A DNA stretch of 64,000 nucleotides from Nostoc linckia FACHB-104 (lineage in GTDB: Bacteria > Cyanobacteriota > Cyanobacteriia > Cyanobacteriales > Nostocaceae): positions 1 to 64,000 of the forward strand of contig NZ_JACJQJ010000018.1 in assembly GCF_014696615.1 (NCBI RefSeq), read 5' to 3'. Within the stretch, counting starts at the first letter, position 1. Every line of letters starts with the position of its first letter. The translations under genes were made by a program, and so were the position numbers. Positions 55,701-63,234 of this stretch are shown piece after piece. The notes beneath the pieces are model-generated. The model was not told where the DNA came from, did not search any database, and worked only from the letters and a program-made list of their open reading frames with translations.

Positions 55701-57837
55701 AGTTTGTATTTATATGCAAAGCAACTTCAAAGCCCCCATCAATATTTACATATTGATTGGCTTGGGGGTTGGTTAGGGGTGAGTTGGGATAGATGTATGA
55801 AGTACCCCGGATACACTGCCAATCATCAACGGAACAACCAGCAGGACTGAGCAATTTAAATTTGTCAAATCTGCTAGCAGTACCTCCATTTGCATGGTCG
55901 TCACCACTCATCAGCACAACTGCCTTTTTACCATGAGGGAAATACCAGAAACGAGGTAGCGGTTTTTTTGGCAAATTCATTTGCAGAATTAAGTTTGCCA
56001 GCAGCCGTTGTTGTTCATCAGCCTGAGGAATAGCTACTTTGTTGAGGTCTACCCAATCAGGTTGAGGATCGCCACTCTTATTGCCGAAAAATAGGTCATC
56101 AGAGCGAATCGGCGAGAATCCATCTCGTTCTTGTTCAGCCCATGCTGGATTACCTTGGCGAGTGTAGACAATAGAACGAGCTAAGTCGTAAGTAAATGCA
56201 GCAGCTTGCCCTCCATTACTACCAACACTACGGAGGGTAACCGCAGGATTAGAGGTTGATGTTGTGGCATTAGAGTAAAATGTCGCTATGCTTTCAGCAC
56301 CATTCAAGGTATAGCGGTCAGCAGTTCCATGAAACTGTATAGTCTGATTGACAATGCCTTTGCCAGCAGAAGTGGAGTTGTTAACTAGCAAATAAGCATT
56401 TGCCAGTGTGGATGCAGCATCAGTTAGCCCCAACAATCCTGCAAGTTGTTTGTCAGGACGCATAGCGATTAGATTGCCCCCACTTGTCACCCAGTTAGTG
56501 AACATTGTTGCCTGAGCCGATGTCAGGGGCATTTCACTGAGGATGACAACGTCATAGTTAGCAAGTGTTGACGATGAAACTGATGAGATGTCAGTGACAT
56601 TGAACAGGTTCAGCCCTTCGGTGCGGAGGATCTCGGCGTAATAGTTGCTAAAGGGATTGGCAGCAGATGTGACTACGAGGATTGGCCCACCTGGTGGCGA
56701 TGGGATTGCTGCCATAAGCGTAGCTTTAGAAGTCTGAATCCTTCCTTCCGTTGTAGATTTCAGAGGTTTTTGCGAGGTTTTGAGAACTTTGTTGCGATTC
56801 GATGGTGTTGGTACTTGCTTAGGACGAATAGGTAATAAGTTGTTTAACTTTACTGTCCTTTCACGTACACCACTATTCAAATTCCACCAATCCACATCAC
56901 CATTGCGGCTACCACTAGCAAAGCTTGTTCCATCTGGGCTAATAGAAACTCCTGTAACAGCATCAACTGTACTTAGGCGTAAGCGTAGTCCACCACTTTT
57001 GGCGTTCCACACAAAAATCGTGTTTTCATCACCACCTGCTACTAAACTTTGCCCATTTCGACTGAAAGCAACCGTCTTTAGAGGTTTAGTAGCATCACGA
57101 AAAACTTGGATTTCTTTCGCATTAGCCACATTCCAAAGTCGAACTGTACGATCCTGACTGGCACTAGCTAGGTTCGTACCATCTGGACTAAAGGCTAATC
57201 CTGTAACTGCACCTGCATGACTAGCTAAGGTTTGAAGTTTTTGACCTGTAATTAAGTTCCAAAAGATGACTGCACCGCCTGCGTCTCCACTCACTAAAGT
57301 CTTGCCATCTGGACTAACGGCTAGAGTGTTGACAAAATTTCTGTGTCCTTCTAGAACCTTGGTGAGTTGGTTGGTATTGACATTCCATTGAAAAATCTTT
57401 GGATCTTCACCACTAGTAAATAAAGTCTTTCCATCAGGACTCATCGCAAGTGTTCTTGGAGGGTGCTCTGGGCCTTCCAATATCTCACTTTCTTCACCTG
57501 TAGCCAGGTTCCAAAATCTCACTACAGTGTCTTTACCGACTGTCCTCAAGATTTTGCCATCTGGACTGAAAACTGCTCCACTCACAGGTGCGCCCAAGTG
57601 TCCTGGTAAATTTTTCATCAGATTGCCTGTTTTTGTGTCTAGCAAAGCAATCTGACTGTCACTGACCCCAGTCGCTACTGTATTCCCATCTGGACTAAAA
57701 GCGATCGCTGTAACTTCTCTTGGCTTTTGTAATGGCTGTGTTTGCGCTACTGTATATCCATGAAAATTTCCTATAAACAATATCATCAACAATGAGCAAA
57801 TAAATAATCTCAAGTAATGAAAAATTTTTCTTCTCAT
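52777..57837 (-). CDS. Large exported multidomain protein: signal peptide, 7 WD40 repeats, ThuA/GATase-like and polysaccharide-deacetylase-like core, Big_5 x1, DUF4082-like, Big_5 x4
   Basis: Leader MRRKIFHYLRLFICSLLMILFIGNFHGYTVAQ; seven SPDG…W(N/D) repeats; AVVLMSGDDHANGG; QSIWNNSATPTNPSFSDSNAVELGVKFRSNVDGYITGVRFYKG; five DTTPPTVSSTTPSNNATGVS…WSFTT units. Confidence 0.9.
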   Translation of the reverse strand: MRRKIFHYLRLFICSLLMILFIGNFHGYTVAQTQPLQKPREVTAIAFSPDGNTVATGVSDSQIALLDTKTGNLMKNLPGHLGAPVSGAVFSPDGKILRTVGKDTVVRFWNLATGEESEILEGPEHPPRTLAMSPDGKTLFTSGEDPKIFQWNVNTNQLTKVLEGHRNFVNTLAVSPDGKTLVSGDAGGAVIFWNLITGQKLQTLASHAGAVTGLAFSPDGTNLASASQDRTVRLWNVANAKEIQVFRDATKPLKTVAFSRNGQSLVAGGDENTIFVWNAKSGGLRLRLSTVDAVTGVSISPDGTSFASGSRNGDVDWWNLNSGVRERTVKLNNLLPIRPKQVPTPSNRNKVLKTSQKPLKSTTEGRIQTSKATLMAAIPSPPGGPILVVTSAANPFSNYYAEILRTEGLNLFNVTDISSVSSSTLANYDVVILSEMPLTSAQATMFTNWVTSGGNLIAMRPDKQLAGLLGLTDAASTLANAYLLVNNSTSAGKGIVNQTIQFHGTADRYTLNGAESIATFYSNATTSTSNPAVTLRSVGSNGGQAAAFTYDLARSIVYTRQGNPAWAEQERDGFSPIRSDDLFFGNKSGDPQPDWVDLNKVAIPQADEQQRLLANLILQMNLPKKPLPRFWYFPHGKKAVVLMSGDDHANGGTASRFDKFKLLSPAGCSVDDWQCIRGTSYIYPNSPLTNPQANQYVNIDGGFEVALHINTNCADYTASSLNATYTQQLSSFTSKYTNIESPKTQRHHCLVWSDWFSTPQIELNNGIRLDTTYYYWPPTWITDRPGFFTGSGMPMRFVNQDGAMIDVFGAPTQLTDESGQSYPYNIDTLLDRAIGTEGYYGVFNVNAHTDFANSSVSDAVVDSALARGIPIVSAKQVLTWLDGRNSSSFSSLAWNNNNLSFTITKGSNSNGLQAMLPTSSGNLTLSNITLNGGTPVSYTTAVVKGVEYAFFPGNSGNYVATYTSDNIAPTVSSTTPSSNATNVSTTTNITAAFSESIDSTTIDGTNFELRNSSNTLIPATVTYNATNRTATLTPSNALATATTYTATIKGGSTGVKDLTGNALATSYSWSFATSANQTPQSIWNNSATPTNPSFSDSNAVELGVKFRSNVDGYITGVRFYKGAGNTGTHTGTLWSSTGQQLATATFTNETTSGWQTVNFTNPVLISANTVYVASYYAPAGNYAVDLGYFANSGISNGPLYLLRDGESGSNGIYKYGGGFPDSSFQSANYWVDILFIPSIATDTTPPTVSSTTPSNNATGVSNSTTITATFSEDIDSSTINTTNFELRNSSNTLVPVTVTYSATNRTATLVPSSNLAISTTYTARIKGGASGIKDLAGNALTVDYTWSFTTLGDTTSPTVSSTTPSNNATGVSTSPSITAIFSEAIDSTTINTTNFELRNSTNTLVPATVTYNSSNLTATLTPSAALANSTAYTVRIKGGTTGVKDLAGNVLAADYTWSFTTVGDTTPPTVSSTTPSNNATGVSTSPSITAIFSEAINSTTINTTNFELRNSANTLIPATVTYNATNRTATLVPSTALVNSTTYTVRIKGGTTGVKDIAGNTLAADYTWSFTTVADTTAPTVTSSTPSNNAFGVSIFTSITVTFSEPINSTTINSTNFELRNSLNIPVLATVTYNQTNRTATLKPILPLLSLSTYTATVKGGTTGVKDLAGNALASNYTWKFTTGLL
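52778..54109. repeat. Four tandem 333-bp coding repeats (Big_5-like units)
   Basis: TCTTT anchor recurs at 52838, 53171, 53504 and 53837, exactly 333 bp apart; a fifth unit is displaced by an insertion (anchor 54668). Confidence 0.9.
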
Positions 57838-58063
57838 ACACGACTAGATACTATTCAAGTAACATTGAAATTATCCGATCAAACAACATTTTTTACAGAT
57901 ATCTTCATCAGATATATATATAAAAACACATATACAATGTTTAATTTTAAATAACACTCTTTGCTATAGCAGATTGCAAATTCTTCATTAAGATATTATG
58001 ACAAATCAATACTTAATAGGCTTAAAAGTAAAAAATATTCTACTGCTATTGCTATTGTTTACT

Positions 58064-58103
58064 GTTGACATTTGACTGTTGCTGTGAACAGTCAAATGTC
58101 AAC
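58064..58103. repeat. 17-bp perfect hairpin GTTGACATTTGACTGTT…AACAGTCAAATGTCAAC
   Basis: Perfect arms, 6-nt loop GCTGTG. Confidence 0.85.
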
Positions 58104-58307
58104 GACTTGAACAGAATAATTTATTTTTTGCAAAACCCTAAATATAAGTTTATATGTATAGGCTATTTGCTTTAAATATGTTATGAATATCAAATTCTAA
58201 GACAGTAAATACCTGGTATTGCTATTTTTAAAGCTTAAATTTTATTTTAAAAAATAAATTAAGATAATAAAAATATAGTCTAATAGCTGTGTAAATTGGA
58301 AATTTAT

Positions 58308-58476
58308 AGGACTTACGCAAACAAAATTTGTCATTGCTACCGGAACGCATTTTAGGGAAGCAATCCCAGAATATCAGGCGATTACGTCGCTTCTCTTCTC
58401 TTCGAGAGGCTTCGCCAACGAGACGCTAACGCGAATGCTTGTAATGAAATAATTGCGTGACTTTTGCGTAATTCCT
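58308..58476. mobile_element. MITE-like element with AGGACTTACGCAAA / TTTGCGTAATTCCT termini
   Basis: 14-bp terminal inverted repeats with one mismatch, 169 bp, no ORF; interior contains a GAGAGGCTTCGCCAACGAGACGCTAACGCG repeat. Confidence 0.55.
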
Positions 58477-58964
58477 AATTTACTAAAGATTTTTCGTATT
58501 CCCTATTAAGTAAAGAGTGATAGGGCAAATTTACTACTAATAACCTATGATAGCCCTCAAATCTCTCTCCAATTTATTCCAATTTATATTTAATGGTGGA
58601 TAAACTATCTAGGTCTTAATTACTTTTTAACCATTAGTTGATACCTGCACATATAACTATAGCAATCGGCATAAGCGTGGCGAGATTAGTTGTGAAGCTG
58701 GGGAATAACGAGCAGGAAAGCAGAAGATAAAAATGTAATTTTGCTTTTACAAATTAAATAGCTGTCATGAACTGGGTACATCAGAACACATGAAAAATTC
58801 ATTAATCCCCCTTGCTCTCTGTTCCCTGTCCCCTTGCTTTTTCAAGTCAGTGTTACTATATGTTTGGCGTTGGGACTTCCAAGGAATAAATTACTCAATT
58901 CCGGCATCGAATATAACTATAGCAATCCTATTTAAGTTGTGAAAAATATCGGTTTTGGCTGTTG

Positions 58965-59157
58965 ACCCTTAGCTCGACTTTATCCAAAATTAAGAACTCG
59001 GCTTTCTTGATTTGGCAAAAACCCTGGCTTTTTGGCAAATACTTTTTCTATGTCACTGATTCTCCATTAAGTCCAAAAAAATAAAACTATTCTCCTACAA
59101 GGGTTTCAGGGTCAGGTTTTGGGTTTCGTAAAAATGGATAAAGTCGAGCTTAAGGGT
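58965..59157. mobile_element. MITE-like element with ACCCTTA(A)GCTCGACTTTATCCA terminal inverted repeats
   Basis: ~22-bp arms identical except one indel, ~193 bp, no ORF. Confidence 0.5.
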
Positions 59158-59393
59158 TCGATAGTTGCTTTCCGGCCAGGAACGCACTATCTTACTGTTG
59201 ACCGTCAACGATTAACAGTCAATAACCCTGCATGTAATATTTCATAGCATCGGTAGCTAGATGACGAGTATCGAGGATTTTTCGATTTGGTTGCTATGTA
59301 ACTACTGCGATCGCTAATGCCAAGGAGTATGCAGCAGCAAGAAGTGTAGCTGTTATCGCAACTTATGCCAAGAATATGTTTAAATTCACTCAA

Positions 59394-59466
59394 TGGAGGT
59401 TAGCGGACTCGAACCGCTGACATCCTGCTTGCAAAGCAGGCGCTCTACCAACTGAGCTAAACCCCC
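59394..59466 (-). tRNA. tRNA-Ala (anticodon TGC)
   Basis: Reverse complement GGGGGTTTAGCTCAGTTGGTAGAGCGCCTGCTTTGCAAGCAGGATGTCAGCGGTTCGAGTCCGCTAACCTCCA; full cloverleaf, TGC anticodon. Confidence 0.97.
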
Positions 59467-59538
59467 ATAAAATTAAATAGGTAGCTAATTTTAAGCTGTC
59501 ATAATTATTGTACCTGAAACCGGTTCATTTCCAAAGGG

Positions 59539-60441
59539 ATGAAGCAAGAAAATCTTCTAGTTGTTGTAGCACTTTATAAATTCGTCAGCTTACCGGATTT
59601 TGCCGATAAGCAAGAACCTCTTTTGTCTTACTGTCAGCAGCAAGGGATTAAGGGAACTATCCTCTTAGCAGAAGAAGGTATTAACGGCACAATCGCAGGT
59701 TCACGCCAAGCTGTTGACGCAGTTTTAGAATTTCTACGTTCCGATGCCCGATTAGCAGACATCGAATACAAAGAATCCTACGCTACCACGCCACCATTTG
59801 AGCGCATGAAGGTGCGGTTAAAGTCCGAAATTGTGACTTTAGGGTTACCAGAAGTCGATCCCAATGAAAAAGTGGGAATTTATGTCGATCCGAAAGAATG
59901 GAATCAAATAATTTCCGATCCGGAAGTTACCGTGATTGATACCCGTAACGATTACGAGGTGAAGATTGGGACTTTCACCAGGGCGCAAAATCCTCAAACT
60001 CATATATTCCGTGAGTTTCCTGAGTATGTACACCAAAACCTCGACCCCGAGAAACACAAAAAAGTGGCTTTGTTCTGTACTGGCGGGATTCGTTGCGAAA
60101 AAGCCTCATCCTTCATGCTGTCCCAAGGTTTTGCGGAAGTCTATCATCTTAAAGGTGGCATTCTCAAATATTTAGAAGAAGTTCCTGCCGAAGAAAGCTT
60201 ATGGCAAGGGGAATGCTTCGTTTTTGATGAACGAATCGCTGTCCGTCACGGACTTGAAGAAGGCACTTATGATATGTGTGAAAGTTGTGGTCGCCCAATT
60301 TCTGAAGCAGATAAGGCTTCACCCAAGTATGAGGAAGGTATTACTTGCCCCTACTGTTTCGATGACCTTACCGAAGAAAAAAGAGTACGTCAGCAAGAAA
60401 AAAGGCGACAGTTTCTTTTAAAGGGTAACCGTAAATCATGA
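59539..60441 (+). CDS. trhO: Rhodanese-related sulfurtransferase, TrhO/YceA type
   Basis: [76 protein letters not shown]. Confidence 0.95.
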   Translation: MKQENLLVVVALYKFVSLPDFADKQEPLLSYCQQQGIKGTILLAEEGINGTIAGSRQAVDAVLEFLRSDARLADIEYKESYATTPPFERMKVRLKSEIVTLGLPEVDPNEKVGIYVDPKEWNQIISDPEVTVIDTRNDYEVKIGTFTRAQNPQTHIFREFPEYVHQNLDPEKHKKVALFCTGGIRCEKASSFMLSQGFAEVYHLKGGILKYLEEVPAEESLWQGECFVFDERIAVRHGLEEGTYDMCESCGRPISEADKASPKYEEGITCPYCFDDLTEEKRVRQQEKRRQFLLKGNRKS

Positions 60442-60457
60442 ATAATGACAACTTTTA

Positions 60458-60507
60458 GGGAATGGGGAATGGGGAATGGGGAATGGGTAATGGGTAATGG
60501 GTAATTG
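60458..60507. repeat. GGGAAT(G)/GGGTAAT short tandem repeats
   Basis: GGGAATGGGGAATGGGGAATGGGGAATGGGTAATGGGTAATGGGTAATTGG. Confidence 0.85.
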
Positions 60508-60548
60508 GTGTTTGTTATTTCTCCTTGTCTCCTTGTCGCCTCATCTCC

Positions 60549-61217
60549 CTAATCCCCAACCTTCACTGCCAAGGTTAGACCATCGGCAATGGGGACTAAA
60601 CTAAGATTTATTCGCGGGTCTTGATGCAGCTTTTGATTGAAAGCGCGAATTCTTTTGGTTCTATTGTCTTGTACTTGGGGATCTGCTACTCTTCCTGACC
60701 ACAGGACATTATCGATCGCAATCAGTCCACCGGGACGGATTAATTGCAGCGATCGCTCATAATAGGCATCATAGTTGCTTTTATCAGCATCAATAAACGC
60801 AAAATCAAAGGTTGAGGCTTCCCCTGCTTGCAGCAACTTATCTAAAGTATCTAACGCTGGGGCAATGTGCAGGTCAATTTTCTCTGCCACCCCAGCTTGC
60901 TGCCAATAACGACGCGCGATCGCTGTAAACTCTTCACTAACATCACAGGCTACGATTTTTCCGTCGCTTGGTAATGCTAAAGCGACTACTAGCGTACTGT
61001 ACCCCATAAATACACCTAATTCTAAAGTTTTTTTAGCACCTATTAATTGCACCAACAACGCCATAAATTGCCCTTGCTCAGGTGCAATTTGCATTCTCGC
61101 CATTGGATGCTGGGCTGTTTCTTGCCGTAATTGAGCTAATATTTCTGGTTCTCGCGAAGAAACAGATAGTAAATAATTATAAAGATTTGGTTCGAGTCCC
61201 TGTGTTTGATTGGTCAT
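60549..61217 (-). CDS. Class I SAM-dependent O-methyltransferase (CCoAOMT-like)
   Basis: KKTLELGVFMGYSTLVVALALPSDGKIVACDVSEEF; FDFAFIDADKSNYDAYYERSLQLIRPGGLIAIDNVLWSGRV. Confidence 0.95.
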   Translation of the reverse strand: MTNQTQGLEPNLYNYLLSVSSREPEILAQLRQETAQHPMARMQIAPEQGQFMALLVQLIGAKKTLELGVFMGYSTLVVALALPSDGKIVACDVSEEFTAIARRYWQQAGVAEKIDLHIAPALDTLDKLLQAGEASTFDFAFIDADKSNYDAYYERSLQLIRPGGLIAIDNVLWSGRVADPQVQDNRTKRIRAFNQKLHQDPRINLSLVPIADGLTLAVKVGD

Positions 61218-61307
61218 TGGTCATTGGTTATTTGGTGTTTTTTATCCTCATCTCTCCATTAGCCATTTCCCTCTACCATTGACTTTGTAATCAACTATTC
61301 ACTGACT

Positions 61308-61739
61308 ATGCCAAACCTGAAAGATGATGATAACGCTCTGCGTGAGGTGTTAATTCAAGCAAAAGCGATCGCAGTCGTTGGTCATTCTGATAAACCTAAT
61401 CGTATCAGTTATCAAATCGCCCAATTTTTGCAGCGCGCAGGTTACACAGTCTATCCCGTCAACCCATTAGTTACAGAAATTGATGGAAAGGCTTGCTATC
61501 CTTCCCTCAGAGAAATTCCCGCGAGTGTAGATATTGTGAATATCTTTCGGCGTGCTGAATATCTGCCAGAAATTATAGAAGAAGCGATCGCAATTAATGC
61601 CCCAACCGTGTGGGTACAACAGGGTATTTGGAATCAAGCAGCCGCCCAAACTGCTTTGAATGCTGGGCTAAATGTAATTATGGATGCTTGTATCAAAATT
61701 GAGTATTTACGTTTGGGTGTAGATGCAGCCAGAGGTTAG
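61308..61739 (+). CDS. CoA-binding domain protein
   Basis: AIAVVGHSDKPNRISYQIAQFLQRAGYTVYPVNP; VDIVNIFRRAEYLPEIIEEAI; GLNVIMDACIKIEY. Confidence 0.93.
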   Translation: MPNLKDDDNALREVLIQAKAIAVVGHSDKPNRISYQIAQFLQRAGYTVYPVNPLVTEIDGKACYPSLREIPASVDIVNIFRRAEYLPEIIEEAIAINAPTVWVQQGIWNQAAAQTALNAGLNVIMDACIKIEYLRLGVDAARG

Positions 61740-61946
61740 GAACTGGAAGGGGACAAGGGGAAATAACTATACTTATGACAAATGACAAATGACCAAAATT
61801 AATTCAAAAATCAAAAATCGAATTGCTATATGTGTAGAGATGTTGCATACAACCAGTTACTTAAGTTACTGAACAAAATCCCCTTTAAAATTAGGAATAT
61901 TATCAATTAATCATTAACAGACTTACTAAACTCTTTGTGGGGGGGT

Positions 61947-62888
61947 ATGATGAGCCGTCCAATTATTCTTGGTATTGTCGGTGACAGTGCTGCTGGCAAA
62001 ACAACGCTAACTAGAGGGATTGCTCAGGTACTCGGGCCCGAAAATGTCACGATTATCTGCACAGATGATTATCACCGCTACGATCGCAAACAACGTGCAG
62101 AAATTGGGATCACCGCCCTCCACCCAGATTGCAACTATCTAGATATTATGCAGCAGCATTTAACGCTGCTTCGCACGGGACAGTCAATTCTCAAACCAGT
62201 TTACAGTCATAAAACTGGTACGTTTGAACCGCCACAGTATATTAAACCGAATAAATTCGTCATTATTGAAGGATTACTCGGTTATTCTACTCGCGCTGCC
62301 CGTGATGCTTATGATGTTAAAGTTTATCTTGCTCCCCCAGAATCATTACGCGCCCAGTGGAAAGTTAAACGGGATACTCAAAAACGCGGCTATACTCCAG
62401 AACAAGTATTAGCAGAATTAGAAAAGCGCGAACCAGACTCAGAACAATTTATCCGTCCGCAACGACAATGGTCTGATATAGTTGTGAGTTTCTATCCGCC
62501 TGAAGATGCCACAGAAGAAACTAATGGACATCTTAATGTGCGGTTAGTATTACGTCCCACAATTCCGCATCCAGATTTTACTTCACTTTTGCACTTAACC
62601 GAGAATAGTTCCGACTCAGCAATTCGCTTGGGATTAGACAGGGATATGAGTAAACCTGTAGATGTGCTGGAAGTTGATGGTCACGCAACTTTAGAACAAG
62701 TTAATAAATTAGAGCAGATTATCTGCTCGGATTTGCCACATTTAAAAAATATTTGCAATCGCGAAAGTAACCCAGAACTTGGCAAAATTGCTGGTACAAC
62801 TGGCGAGGTACTACAAAGTTATCCTCTGGCGTTGACTCAGTTGATTATTACTTACCATATGCTGAAGGCAACGCAAATTCATATTTAA
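61947..62888 (+). CDS. Phosphoribulokinase/uridine kinase family protein (PRK paralogue)
   Basis: GIVGDSAAGKTTLTRGI P-loop; ICTDDYHRYDRKQRAEIGITALHPDCNYLDIM; RPQRQWSDIVVSFYP. ATG at 61947. Confidence 0.9.
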   Translation: MMSRPIILGIVGDSAAGKTTLTRGIAQVLGPENVTIICTDDYHRYDRKQRAEIGITALHPDCNYLDIMQQHLTLLRTGQSILKPVYSHKTGTFEPPQYIKPNKFVIIEGLLGYSTRAARDAYDVKVYLAPPESLRAQWKVKRDTQKRGYTPEQVLAELEKREPDSEQFIRPQRQWSDIVVSFYPPEDATEETNGHLNVRLVLRPTIPHPDFTSLLHLTENSSDSAIRLGLDRDMSKPVDVLEVDGHATLEQVNKLEQIICSDLPHLKNICNRESNPELGKIAGTTGEVLQSYPLALTQLIITYHMLKATQIHI

Positions 62889-63011
62889 ATGGGGTAAAAG
62901 GGGAAAGGGGAAAGGGGAAATTTAAAACTTTTCTTTTCCCTAAATGCTAATCCCAACCTCGATTTAATTACGAACTAAGAATTATTAATTAATTTGCGAT
63001 CGCATTTTTGA

Positions 63012-63100
63012 GGTAGGGTGTGTTATGCCGGAGGCTAACGCACCTAAAAGCTTAATGGTGCGTCATTGATGCCGTACTCTCGCTGCTAACGCATCCTACG
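63012..63100. repeat. Imperfect inverted-repeat element GTAGGGTGTGTTA…CTAACGCATCCTAC
   Basis: Terminal arms GTAGGGTGTGTTAT and CTAACGCATCCTAC. Confidence 0.5.
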
Positions 63101-63234
63101 TAAACTTATTTAATTATTAAGAAATACAACTTTTATGTAGCGTATGTTGTCGCTGTCTTTGCAACGCAACATTTATCGGAAGGCGATGCGTTACGCTTAT
63201 GCAAATGATTAATATATAATTCCTAATTCAAATA

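Noticed and set aside
52777-57837. Small plus-strand ORFs repeated inside the large gene (53282, 53948, 54773)
   Set aside because: They are antisense translations of the same Big_5 repeat unit, which explains their mutual similarity.
59205-59393. 62-aa ORF next to tRNA-Ala
   Set aside because: Cys/Ser-rich translation without domain signature, in a repeat-rich gap; not credible as a gene.
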